From Enhydrobacter sp. (GTDB taxonomy: Bacteria; Pseudomonadota; Alphaproteobacteria; Reyranellales; Reyranellaceae): a DNA stretch of 64,000 bases. Every line of letters begins with the position of its first letter. Positions within the stretch are counted from its first letter, which is position 1. Location of the stretch: assembly GCF_030246845.1 (NCBI RefSeq), contig NZ_CP126889.1:3219001-3283000 (forward strand). Direction: 5' to 3'. The notes below the pieces were generated by a model. The model was not told where the DNA came from. It did not search any database and saw only the letters and a list, made by a program, of their open reading frames with translations. The position numbers and the translations under genes are program-made. This document shows positions 8,723 through 17,591 of the stretch, piece after piece.

Positions 8723-11095
8723 TCAGCGCCGACGTTCGCGGGCAGACCCGCCAGCGCTACCGAATGCACTCCCGCCGAAGCCATTGCGCAGCCCGCCGGC
8801 GCTGCGCTGCCGCTCTCCCGCGAAACGGGCCTGGCGGTCCTGTTCGAGCTGCCGGAACGAGTCGCCGTCCATCCTCTGACCGGTGCCGCCTCTCTGCTGG
8901 CCGGCGCCGGGCGGACTGCTTTGCATGGTGCTGCCCGAGCCGCTTTGCCGCCGATTCTGTTCGTTGGGAGTCGGAGGCGTCACCGGCTGCCATCCGCCAT
9001 TTTCCCATTTCGACCAGCCAGTCGAGCCGTGCTGATAGACATTGCCGTCGTGCCCGGCATAGACATCTCCGCTCTGCGTCTTCACAGCGCCGCCGCTGTT
9101 GCCGGTGACGGCATTGTGATACCCGGCGCCTTCCGCGCCGGTGCTCGACCGGTACGAGCCCGCGGAACCCTGCTCGTTGCTGCGGCTCTGGGTGTTTACC
9201 GTCTGGTTCGGGCCGCTGAACGTGCTCGATCCCCAGCGCGAATATGCATTCCAGTTCTGGTCGGTCGAGCCCGAGATTCCCATTCTCGCATTGTAGTAGC
9301 TGGCGTTTGCCGAACCGCCCGAAGCGTCCCATGCGGCACTGCCATGTGCGTAGCTGCCGTTCGAGGGGTTGTAGTAGGAGAAGGCGCCCGCGCCGCCATT
9401 CGGGCCGTAGATCGCGCCGGCTCCGCCGGTGGCGCCTGTGGCCGGGTTGTAGGACGTGCGGCCGGTCGCTTCGCCGCCGTATGGTCCGTAGATCGTGCCG
9501 CCGCTGTGCCAGGTGCCGTTGCTGGAATTGTACCAGACGCTGCCGGCATAGGAGTAAGGCGCCGCGTAGTAGATCGGCACCACCGGTCCCGCGATCACCA
9601 CCGGCGGATAGTAGTAGCCCGTGCCATAGACCACGACGCCGGCGCTCACGAAGCTCATCGTGTAGCCGGCCGTGTAGCCATAGGTCACCGTCGCCGGCGT
9701 CGCGCCATACACCTTGACGAAGGTGACGTTGTAGAGCGGGCTGCTGGGTGGAATCGCATAGATCGCAGCCGGCACGGTTTCGGCCAGCGTCCAGGGACCG
9801 TCTGGCCTAGTGCCGACGAACCATGCGCCCTGGTAGCAGACATAGAACCGACCGTCGGCCCCGATCACCTCGAACGAGGTGTTGACGGCATAGGTCAGGG
9901 ACGTGCCGGCAATCGGCTTGAACTGCGGCGCGCCGGCATAGACGACCTTGATCTGCGCCGTGCTCTTCTCGAGCGTGGCCTGGCGCGGCACCTGCGCTTG
10001 CTGCACGGCGAGCTCCGCCTGGGCGGTGCCGGGCACCGCAGCAAGCACTTTGCCCTCGGGGCCGGCGGGCGAGATCAGGGCGAAGTCGGGTGGCAGCTTG
10101 TCGGTGGCAAAGCTCCACGGACCGTCGAGTCCCTGCGACGCGAACCAGCGTCCCGATACCAGCAGGAAGAAGCGGCCGCTGGCCGGTTGAAGGAAGAGCA
10201 TGCTGTTGGTGTTTCGCACGACCTGGAGAGTCGTCCCGGCAACCGGCACGAATTGCGGCTGGCCCTGCGTGACGATGATCTCGGCCGGCTTGGTGCTGAC
10301 GAAGATCGCCGGCACGAGGCCCGGCTTGCCCAGCTTGGGCGGAATGGCCTTGCGCACATCGGCGAAGTTCTTGTCTGCCGGCAGCGCATTGAACGCTGGC
10401 GGTAACGCCGTCACTGGCTTGTAGGGGCCGACATAGGCCGGCGCCGCAAGCCACAGCCCATCATTGAGCAGGTACCAGTTCCGGCCATCGCTGAACACAT
10501 CCCAATTCGTGTTCACCGCAAAGGACAGGCCGGATTTGCCGATGGGGGCGAGCACCGGCTCGCCGTCGAAGACGACGAGGCTTGCAGGCGTGCTGCTGTG
10601 GAAGATCACGGGCGGCTCGGTCGCCAACGACACGACGGGAGGCGCATCGTGTCCCTTGAGGCTGAGCAGCACGGCATTGACCGGCACCTGCTTGGTCTCC
10701 AGTCCGGTCAGCAGGGCCGCCTTGATGCGCTCCTCGAGTTGAGCGGCCTGCGCTGTGTCGAGGCTGGGAAAATGCGAGGCCAACAGCTGCGGATCGGACA
10801 ATATCACTTCGCCGCTCGCGGCATCCGTCCGTGTTGCGAGCGAAATATCGACCGTGCCCACAATCGGCGTTTTCGCGCCCTGTGGCGTGATCGCCAATGC
10901 CGCGCGTGCCGTAAGCTTCTCGTGATCGGGCCACGCGATGGCCTGAGGCTGGTAGACGACGGTGCTGGCATTGGGCGTCGTGATCGTATGAGGCCAGGTG
11001 CCTGGTGCGTTTTGCGCCTGACCATCCTGGATCATGCCGACGGACGCGGCTCCGACGAGCCACGCCGCCAGCGCAAGCCGCCATACCGCATTCAT
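8723..11095 (-). CDS. Large exported protein with three tandem ~100-residue units and a Gly/Tyr/Ser-rich tail
   Basis: 790 residues; the ATG at 11095 has GGGAGGA seven nt upstream. A Sec signal peptide (MNAVWRLALAAWLVGAASVG, cleavage probably after GQA at residue 27) sends it out of the cytoplasm. Three related units lie at about residues 160-240, 260-343 and 370-450. Each has a G-x-P-x-x-x-P-I/V-x-G-T/K strand, an N-T core, a W/F-Y-L-L or similar strand, an x-x-G-x-W-F turn and a G-P-W-x-x-A-x-x-L/V-P end. After residue 500 comes a Tyr/Gly/Asn/Ser-rich region with repeated YNP/YNS and YGPxGG elements, then a Gln/Arg-rich end. Similar proteins are sometimes labelled carbohydrate-binding, but I see no catalytic motif; an envelope or surface role is an inference. 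Confidence 0.75.
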   Translation of the reverse strand: MNAVWRLALAAWLVGAASVGMIQDGQAQNAPGTWPHTITTPNASTVVYQPQAIAWPDHEKLTARAALAITPQGAKTPIVGTVDISLATRTDAASGEVILSDPQLLASHFPSLDTAQAAQLEERIKAALLTGLETKQVPVNAVLLSLKGHDAPPVVSLATEPPVIFHSSTPASLVVFDGEPVLAPIGKSGLSFAVNTNWDVFSDGRNWYLLNDGLWLAAPAYVGPYKPVTALPPAFNALPADKNFADVRKAIPPKLGKPGLVPAIFVSTKPAEIIVTQGQPQFVPVAGTTLQVVRNTNSMLFLQPASGRFFLLVSGRWFASQGLDGPWSFATDKLPPDFALISPAGPEGKVLAAVPGTAQAELAVQQAQVPRQATLEKSTAQIKVVYAGAPQFKPIAGTSLTYAVNTSFEVIGADGRFYVCYQGAWFVGTRPDGPWTLAETVPAAIYAIPPSSPLYNVTFVKVYGATPATVTYGYTAGYTMSFVSAGVVVYGTGYYYPPVVIAGPVVPIYYAAPYSYAGSVWYNSSNGTWHSGGTIYGPYGGEATGRTSYNPATGATGGAGAIYGPNGGAGAFSYYNPSNGSYAHGSAAWDASGGSANASYYNARMGISGSTDQNWNAYSRWGSSTFSGPNQTVNTQSRSNEQGSAGSYRSSTGAEGAGYHNAVTGNSGGAVKTQSGDVYAGHDGNVYQHGSTGWSKWENGGWQPVTPPTPNEQNRRQSGSGSTMQSSPPGAGQQRGGTGQRMDGDSFRQLEQDRQARFAGERQRSAGGLRNGFGGSAFGSAGGSARERRR

Positions 11096-11270
11096 CCGAT
11101 GATCCTCCCGGCACGGCCTTGACGCAGCCGGCATCGACATCGAGGCTTTTCGCTCGTCTTGTTTGCATGATGCTAGAAGGGCTGCGTCCACGGCGCAACC
11201 GCTTCCCGGTTTGATGGAGCGGCACAAACACCGTTTTTGGCCCGGCGGACATTTTGCTTAATATGTGCCC

Positions 11271-12710
11271 ATGGACACCGCTCGCCTGAAGCAGTTTGTC
11301 GAGAGCTTCTGGGAAGACTCGATCCTGCCCTCCATCACCGAATACATCCGCATTCCCAACAAGTCGCCGGCATACGACCCGCAGTGGGTCGAGCACGGCT
11401 ACATGGAAGATGCCGTCAAGCTGATGGAGGGATGGGCGCGCCGGCAGCTCGCCGGGTTTGCCGGTGCAAAGCTCGAGGTCGTCCGCCTGCCCGGACGCAC
11501 GCCGCTGCTGTTCATCGATTTGCCGGGCGACAGTGACGACACGGTGCTGCTCTACGGCCATCTCGACAAGCAGCCTGAAATGAGAGGCTGGTCGGAGGGC
11601 TTGGGACCATGGCTGCCGGTCCGCAAGGATGACAAGCTCTACGGGCGCGGCGGCGCCGACGACGGATATGCGATCTATGCCTGTCTTTGTGCGCTGAAAG
11701 CGCTTGGCGAGCAGAATGTAGCTCGGGCTCGCTGCGTGATCATGATCGAGGCGTGTGAGGAGTCCGGCAGCTACGACCTGCCGTTCTATGTCGACTACCT
11801 GATCGACCGTATCGGCAACCCGTCGCTGGTCGTCTGTCTCGACTCGGGCTGCGGCGACTACGACCGTCTGTGGCTCACGACCTCTTTGCGCGGCATTGCG
11901 GCCGGCACCCTCGAGGTGCGGGTGCTGACGGAGGGCGTGCATTCCGGGGATGCCTCCGGCATCGTACCGTCGTCGTTCCGTATCCTGCGCGGGCTGCTCT
12001 CTCGCCTCGAGAACGAGGATAGCGGCGAAATCAAGCTGCCCGAACTGTATGTTCAAATCCCGCCGCAGCGGATCGAGCAGGCCAAGGAGGCCGCCCGCAT
12101 TCTCGGCAGGGAGGTTTACGGCAAGTTTCCCTTCGCGGGGTCGACCCGACCGATGGTGGACGACACGGGCCAGATGGTGCTCAACCGCACCTGGCGACCG
12201 CAGCTCGCGGTCGTGGGCATGGATGGCTATCCGGCGCCCGGCGACGCCGGCAACGTGCTGCTGCCGTACTCGACTGCCAAGCTCAGCCTGCGTACGCCGC
12301 CGACGCTCGACGCCAGGAAGGCGGCCCAGGCGATCAAGCAGGCGCTGGAGGCCGATCCGCCATATGGCGCGGAGGTCACCTTCGAGGGGCGGGAGGGACA
12401 GAGCGGTTGGCATGCGCCGCCGCTCGTACCCTGGCTCGAGACAGCCGTGGCGCAGGCGTCTGAGGAGTCGTTCGGAGCGCCGCCGGCCTACATGGGTGAG
12501 GGAGGTACAATTCCCTTCATGGGCATGCTGGGCGAGAAGTTCCCCCACACACAGTTCGTCATCACCGGCGTGCTGGGCCCGCACTCCAATGCGCATGGCC
12601 CTAACGAATTTCTGCATATTCCCACGGGCAAGCGCGTAACGGCGGCGATGGCGTGCTTGATCGCGGCGCATCATCGTCGGCGGAAACGACCGGAAAGCAG
12701 CGGCGGTTGA
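11271..12710 (+). CDS. M20 family metallopeptidase (dipeptidase-like)
   Basis: 479 residues from the ATG at 11271. The co-catalytic zinc motifs of the M20 family are present: LLYGHLDKQP (about residues 93-102, His and Asp ligands), GRGGADDGYA (Asp ligand), and MIEACEESGS (the catalytic Glu followed by a Glu ligand). The C-terminal metal-ligand His region is HSNAHGPNE. The central lid/dimerisation domain is of the length found in carnosine dipeptidase-like enzymes. It should hydrolyse dipeptides or N-acyl amino acids in the cytoplasm; the substrate is unknown. It is divergently transcribed from the 8723-11095 gene. Confidence 0.88.
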   Translation: MDTARLKQFVESFWEDSILPSITEYIRIPNKSPAYDPQWVEHGYMEDAVKLMEGWARRQLAGFAGAKLEVVRLPGRTPLLFIDLPGDSDDTVLLYGHLDKQPEMRGWSEGLGPWLPVRKDDKLYGRGGADDGYAIYACLCALKALGEQNVARARCVIMIEACEESGSYDLPFYVDYLIDRIGNPSLVVCLDSGCGDYDRLWLTTSLRGIAAGTLEVRVLTEGVHSGDASGIVPSSFRILRGLLSRLENEDSGEIKLPELYVQIPPQRIEQAKEAARILGREVYGKFPFAGSTRPMVDDTGQMVLNRTWRPQLAVVGMDGYPAPGDAGNVLLPYSTAKLSLRTPPTLDARKAAQAIKQALEADPPYGAEVTFEGREGQSGWHAPPLVPWLETAVAQASEESFGAPPAYMGEGGTIPFMGMLGEKFPHTQFVITGVLGPHSNAHGPNEFLHIPTGKRVTAAMACLIAAHHRRRKRPESSGG

Positions 12711-12826
12711 CGGCCGACCGTCTCAGCGGCGACCGAAACCGTACGAAACGGCGAAAACGACGTGCCGACGCCGGCGGCCGGCCGACTCGATCGCACAGGA
12801 CTTAAGACGTGCTCGAGTCGAGCTTT

Positions 12827-14491
12827 CTAATGTGCACCAGCAATCTCGTCTTGCTCGAAGGTATTCGACACGATGGGGCGGCTCAGCGTTGACTTGAGGT
12901 GATCGGCGAGCCGAAGAGCGAGCGCGACGATGGTCAGCGATGGGTTGGCATAGCCGCCGGTCGGAAAGACCGACCCTCCGGCAATATAGAGATTGGCGAT
13001 CTCGTGTACCCGACAGTTCGCGTCCACGACTCCACGAGCAGGGTCTTGGTGCATCCGGGTGGTGCCGAGATGATGCCAGTTGCCGAACACGGCCGGCGGC
13101 TGCTTCCCGGCTCCGATGGTCGAAATGACGGTGCCCACGCCTGCCTGATGGACGGCGTCGCCGAAGATCTCCACGGTCCGCCGGATCGAGTCCCAGTCGA
13201 TGCTCGCCAGCCGCCAGTCGAGAATCGTCACCGGGACGCCAAGTCGATCGCGGCGTCGGCCGAGCCTTACTTGAGAGGCCATCGTGGGCGTCTGCTCGGC
13301 CATCACGTCGATGCCGAACACCTCCGGCGGTCGCCTGGAGCGCCAGGTCAGATAGTGGCGAAGAAGCTGCGGTGCGCCCAGGATGCTTCGCACGGCGTGC
13401 CTCGCCAGCCCGGGTGTCGCGACCCCGTAATGGACCGATCGCCGGACAACCTGGGCCGATTGCACGGCTTCCGTCATGCCGCTGCGGTAGGTGTCTCGCA
13501 GGCGCAGCACGGCGTTGAGCAGCCCCTCCGCTCTCAAGGTAGAATCGCTCAGTCGAAACATGGCTTCGACCGTGAGATTCTCCCCGGCATGCTGGTGCCG
13601 GTACAGCCGGAACGCGCTCGGATCGAGCTCGGGATTGGGAATCAGGTATCCGACCGCGGCGTCCGGATGCTCCATGAAGCAGCGACCCACCAGGCCGTGG
13701 CTGTTTCCGATGCCGGCGGGCCGGCTGTCCCTCGAGACCAGCAGCAGGCGAGCGGTCTCGATCGCACCCGCCGCGATGACGAAGGTCCGGGCGCGGACGC
13801 CGAAACGGCTGCCCCCTACTGTCGCGCAGTCGATCCGGTCCACGCTCCCGTTCCTGTCGGCGAGGTGCACGGCGGTGGCGTGGAGCACGAGGTTGACGTT
13901 TCCGGCCCGCGCGAAATCATCCTCGTACCGGTCGAATTTGCTGTGCCGGCCGAACTTGAAGATCACCGACTCGACGAGCCTGGAATCCAGGGGTAGCGGC
14001 GACCCATAGCCTTGCGCTTCCCATGATCTCGGGTCGTAGGCGAAGGCGCCGAGGCCGCATACCTCTTGGGCCCGTTCGTAGAAGGGATCGAGCTGCGTCC
14101 TGTCGATGGGCCAGCCGTGTTCCGGCAAGCTGTCTCGTGCCTCGAAGTCGATGGCGTCGAGTGGCCGGGCGTGAACGCCGCGATGTTCGTGCCATGCCCG
14201 GGACGAGCCGCCGAACGCGCGCACCCTCGTGAACCGGAGCGGATAGTAGGGTCGCCCGGCGTTCCGGCCGCCGGCCAGTGCCTGTTCACCAAGGGCATGT
14301 CGCCGCAGCACCGTCGGCAGCTTGCGAAGGGACTTCGTGAACCCGAGGCCGCCTCCTTCGAGGAGCACGACGCTCTCGGATCGACCGATGAACTCCCGGG
14401 CGATCGAGATTCCGGCGATGCCCGCGCCGATGATACAGATGTCGGCCTGCAGGATCGAGCCCGCCGCGAGGGATCTGGCATCAGTGAACAC
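12827..14491 (-). CDS. GMC family oxidoreductase
   Basis: 554 residues. An N-terminal FAD-binding motif (ADICIIGAGIAGISIAREF, about residues 16-34) and a C-terminal GMC_oxred_C domain with NWHHLGTTRMHQDP and then the IAGGSVFPTGGYANPSLTIVALALR ending identify a glucose-methanol-choline type flavoenzyme. The active-site His sits in the NWHH motif. Such enzymes oxidise alcohol groups, often on sugars or sterols. Its start overlaps the asparagine-synthase-like gene by 11 nt, so the two are very likely co-translated, and their place at the edge of the polysaccharide locus suggests a role in glycan modification (inference). Confidence 0.87.
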   Translation of the reverse strand: MFTDARSLAAGSILQADICIIGAGIAGISIAREFIGRSESVVLLEGGGLGFTKSLRKLPTVLRRHALGEQALAGGRNAGRPYYPLRFTRVRAFGGSSRAWHEHRGVHARPLDAIDFEARDSLPEHGWPIDRTQLDPFYERAQEVCGLGAFAYDPRSWEAQGYGSPLPLDSRLVESVIFKFGRHSKFDRYEDDFARAGNVNLVLHATAVHLADRNGSVDRIDCATVGGSRFGVRARTFVIAAGAIETARLLLVSRDSRPAGIGNSHGLVGRCFMEHPDAAVGYLIPNPELDPSAFRLYRHQHAGENLTVEAMFRLSDSTLRAEGLLNAVLRLRDTYRSGMTEAVQSAQVVRRSVHYGVATPGLARHAVRSILGAPQLLRHYLTWRSRRPPEVFGIDVMAEQTPTMASQVRLGRRRDRLGVPVTILDWRLASIDWDSIRRTVEIFGDAVHQAGVGTVISTIGAGKQPPAVFGNWHHLGTTRMHQDPARGVVDANCRVHEIANLYIAGGSVFPTGGYANPSLTIVALALRLADHLKSTLSRPIVSNTFEQDEIAGAH

Positions 14492-16484
14492 GCAACGGTC
14501 TCCGATCCTCGACGATGGTGGAGACGTCGGGGCTATGATGCTTCAGCCAGGACCTGAACATGAGCACTGGCCAAAGATAGTCGACGCGATCTCGTTCGCC
14601 GCTGAGGTGTTCGTGCCACTTCATCCGGATCGGGTCCGGGTCCAACAGTCCCTCCTGGCGGATGGAGCTCGGGTCGAGCAGGTCCTCGGCCCACTCCCTC
14701 AGAGGCCCTCTGAGCCAGGTGCTCAACGGCAGATGGAACCCCATCTTGGGTCGCCGATACAAAGCTTCGGGAACGTGTCGGTGGAGTACCCGGCGCAGGA
14801 TGTACTTCCCCGTCTCGCCCCGCACCTTCAGGTCCGGCGGCAGGGTGAAGGCGAACTCGACGACGCGATAGTCCATGAACGGCACGCGCGCCTCGACGCT
14901 CACGGCCATGCTCGCGCGATCGACCTTCTTCAGCTGCGTGTCAACGAAGGTGGTGACGAGCTCATGAACGAGCATACGCTCCAGCAGCTCGAATTCGCCG
15001 TTCAGTCGAACGAATTCAAAATCGGCCGGCGACTGTTCGGGATGGTGGCCGACGACGAGCCGGTCGCCGGGATCCCATCGAGTGGACAGGACGCGGTACA
15101 TCTCTTCCGGGGAGGCGGAGGCGATCCAGCGCGCCAATCGATGGAGCTTGGCCCCGGGAGTTCGCTCGCGCAGCCGTGAGGGAACCACCGGTTCGATGAT
15201 GCCGAAGACCTTGTCCCATGTCGCCGGCGGGATCGCCGTCAGCGCTCGTGCTCCTTGCTCGCGGATCCCGACCGGCAGCCAACCGAGCCGCCGACATACC
15301 CTCGGCAGCCAACGATGGCGATGGTAGCCCGCGAACAACTCGTCGCCGCCGTCGCCGGCCAACACGACGGTCACATGCTGTCCGGCGAGCCGGTACGCGA
15401 CGTGGTTGGATACATAGGACGGATCGGATTGCGGCAGATCGGACATCCGCGCGAGCGAGGGGATCAGCCGGATGATGTCTTCAGGCGCCATGTAGAGCTC
15501 GGTGTGATCGGAGCCGATGTGGGCGGCGATCTTCCGTGCGGCAGGCGCCTCGTCGAGGCCCGAATCGGGGAAGCCGATCGAGAAGCTCCGGATCGTCCTT
15601 GAACTCTCTTGCTGCAGGAGTGCCAGCACCGTCGAGGAATCGATGCCGCCGGACAGCAGGACCCCCAGCGGGACATCGCTGACCGCACGCAGGCGCACCG
15701 CGTCCCTCAACAGGCTGTCCAGCTTCTCGACGGCCTCGGCCTCGCTTCCCGGGAAGCGATCCCGGTGTCCGATCTCGGCCTTCCCGGTCGCCGACCAGTA
15801 GACGCATTCGTGTGCCTGCAGCCTCTGGTCGTACGTCACGTGCGTTCCCGGACGGATGGCACGAATGCCACGGTAGATCGTGTCCTCGCACTCTCCGTGT
15901 ATCTCGCGCAGGTACCGATCCAGCCAGTCGCGGTCGATGGTCAGCGCCGCGTCGGGATAGACCGCGATCGCCTTCAATTCCGAACCGAATACGAGCGCGC
16001 CGTTCAGGCGACCGTAGTAAAGGGGCTTCACGCCCAGTCGGTCTCGCACCAGGCATAGAGTTCGCTCGCGGACATCCCAGAGCGCGAACGCGAACATGCC
16101 GTTGAACGACTCGAGCGCCCTGTCGAGGCCCCAGGCTTCGATGGCTGCGAGCATCACCTCGGTGTCCGAGTGACCGCGCCAGCGGGGCGCCAGGCCTTCC
16201 GCCTCGAGCGTGCGAGCGATTGCCGCCGAGTTGTAGATTTCGCCGTTGTAGGCGATGACGTAGCGCCCCGAGGCGGAATGCATGGGCTGATGGCCCTCGG
16301 GTGACAGATCGATGATCGCCAGCCGTCGGTTTCCGAGTGCGACCCCTGCCGTGGGATCGACCCAGGCCCCCTCGTCGTCGGGTCCGCGGTGCGCGAGGCA
16401 GTTCGTCATAGCGATGACACGCCGGCGCATCGATTCGGGATTGCGATTGCCGCCGGGGTCGAGAAAGCCTGCGATGCCGCACAC
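14481..16484 (-). CDS. Asparagine synthase (glutamine-hydrolysing) family amidotransferase
   Basis: 667 residues starting MCGIAGFLD, so Cys2 becomes the N-terminal glutaminase nucleophile after Met removal. The class II glutaminase domain (LAHRGPDDEGAW, YNGEIYN) is followed by the ATP-pyrophosphatase domain with the PP-loop SGGIDSS at residues 278-284. Family members form amides from carboxylates using glutamine ammonia and ATP. Copies inside exopolysaccharide loci are thought to amidate sugar acids or act on linked peptides rather than make free asparagine. The target here is not known. Co-translated with the GMC oxidoreductase. Confidence 0.9.
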   Translation of the reverse strand: MCGIAGFLDPGGNRNPESMRRRVIAMTNCLAHRGPDDEGAWVDPTAGVALGNRRLAIIDLSPEGHQPMHSASGRYVIAYNGEIYNSAAIARTLEAEGLAPRWRGHSDTEVMLAAIEAWGLDRALESFNGMFAFALWDVRERTLCLVRDRLGVKPLYYGRLNGALVFGSELKAIAVYPDAALTIDRDWLDRYLREIHGECEDTIYRGIRAIRPGTHVTYDQRLQAHECVYWSATGKAEIGHRDRFPGSEAEAVEKLDSLLRDAVRLRAVSDVPLGVLLSGGIDSSTVLALLQQESSRTIRSFSIGFPDSGLDEAPAARKIAAHIGSDHTELYMAPEDIIRLIPSLARMSDLPQSDPSYVSNHVAYRLAGQHVTVVLAGDGGDELFAGYHRHRWLPRVCRRLGWLPVGIREQGARALTAIPPATWDKVFGIIEPVVPSRLRERTPGAKLHRLARWIASASPEEMYRVLSTRWDPGDRLVVGHHPEQSPADFEFVRLNGEFELLERMLVHELVTTFVDTQLKKVDRASMAVSVEARVPFMDYRVVEFAFTLPPDLKVRGETGKYILRRVLHRHVPEALYRRPKMGFHLPLSTWLRGPLREWAEDLLDPSSIRQEGLLDPDPIRMKWHEHLSGERDRVDYLWPVLMFRSWLKHHSPDVSTIVEDRRPLRVH

Positions 16485-16691
16485 GGGAAGCCTTCCACTC
16501 TTGGTTGTCGACGATCCACCGTTCTATCGGCATGCCAGGCGACGCCAGCCGCGCGGACGCCCGGATCGGCGCGACTGATGGTAGTCTGATGGAGGCAGCG
16601 CCGACCCCTGCTTTCTAACAGTGCCCCAACACCGACAAGCAGCGAAATTCTTGGGTACTACCAACGCATGCTCGCGTGGTTCTCCGGACCT

Positions 16692-17480
16692 TTACGGCGC
16701 CTTCCTCGGCCGAGCTCCAGCTGCGGCTGATCTTCTGCTGCCGGTTTTCGTGCAGGGGCCGATCATCGGGAAAGCCCCTTTTGTCCGGCCAAGCAGATGG
16801 TCTGCATCCAGCGGTTCGGCCGCGGACGGCGGGACCGGCACGTTGCGCAGGCGCAGCCCGTCGTCGACCACCTCGAAATAGGGCTTCTCTATACCCCACA
16901 GGATCTGCTCCTGGGTGCGTCGTACATCGTCGGCGATGAAGCTCACGATAAGAAGTCCGGGGCGCAATCGGGGGACGATCGTCTCGGCGCGAAGCACGAC
17001 CTGGTCGAGCCCGTAGCCCGCTACACCGCCATTCAGGACGCGACGATCGAGGAGGTCCTGCAGGTGGGCCGGAAAGGTCTCCTCGTCGGCGACCTCCTCG
17101 CCCATGGCATAGGAATCGCCCATCACCAGAACCGGTGGCGTTACGACGGCGGGCGGCGCGGCCTGGCGGCGATGCACCCGAAGCCCTCGATCATCGAAGG
17201 TCAGAAGCTCCCGACCGCCGTGATTGGTGCCGGAATAGCCGGGGCGCGGTTCCCATCCCAGCAGGGGATGGGGTCGCATGACGTTCCAGCGGCCATCGGC
17301 ACGGGACGGATAGGTGACGAAGTGTTCGAGCTCCCAGCGCTTGGGATCGTCGGACAGGGCACGCACAAGCAGTTCGCCGACAAGCAAGCCAAAAGTGACG
17401 CTGGCCAATACGAGGCCCAATCTGATGCCGGCCTCACGCAGGGACGGTCGGGTGACAGGAGGCATCGGACTCCATGACAT
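16692..17480 (-). CDS. Membrane-anchored SGNH/GDSL-like protein, C-terminally truncated
   Basis: 262 residues with one N-terminal membrane anchor (about residues 17-40) and then an SGNH-type start: VLVMGDSYAMGEEV, with block-I Ser at residue 123 inside G-D-S. Block II Gly (VLNGGVAGYG) and block III (IVSFIADDVRR) can be seen. The family then needs a C-terminal D-x-x-H block V carrying the catalytic Asp and His, usually 80-150 residues further on; here the frame ends in a low-complexity Arg/Ala stretch without it. The gene is therefore probably a non-functional remnant or has lost esterase activity. Full-length relatives near polysaccharide genes act as O-acetyl esterases or transferases. Confidence 0.6.
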   Translation of the reverse strand: MSWSPMPPVTRPSLREAGIRLGLVLASVTFGLLVGELLVRALSDDPKRWELEHFVTYPSRADGRWNVMRPHPLLGWEPRPGYSGTNHGGRELLTFDDRGLRVHRRQAAPPAVVTPPVLVMGDSYAMGEEVADEETFPAHLQDLLDRRVLNGGVAGYGLDQVVLRAETIVPRLRPGLLIVSFIADDVRRTQEQILWGIEKPYFEVVDDGLRLRNVPVPPSAAEPLDADHLLGRTKGAFPMIGPCTKTGSRRSAAAGARPRKAP

Positions 17481-17591
17481 GCGCTCAGTGACAGGTCATG
17501 AACTTTGCGGGGTTCCTTGTCGAAGGAGGAGTCGTCTTCGACAATGGCGGTCGACCGCTCGTCCGGCAAGGTGGGCAAAAGGGGGCAGCAG

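Noticed and set aside
7729-8784. Minus-strand frame with a GRTRTNTSVRKPDFESG-like segment
   Set aside because: That segment is the antisense translation of the tRNA-Leu gene, a frequent false ORF.
8273-10405. Open frame of 710 codons on the plus strand
   Set aside because: It runs antisense to the exported repeat protein and through the tRNA, is Arg/Ala/Gly-rich and has no ribosome site or family motif; a GC-rich shadow.
10461-12674. Open frame of 737 codons on the minus strand
   Set aside because: Covers the M20 peptidase antisense and an alternate frame of the repeat protein; no start signal or motif.
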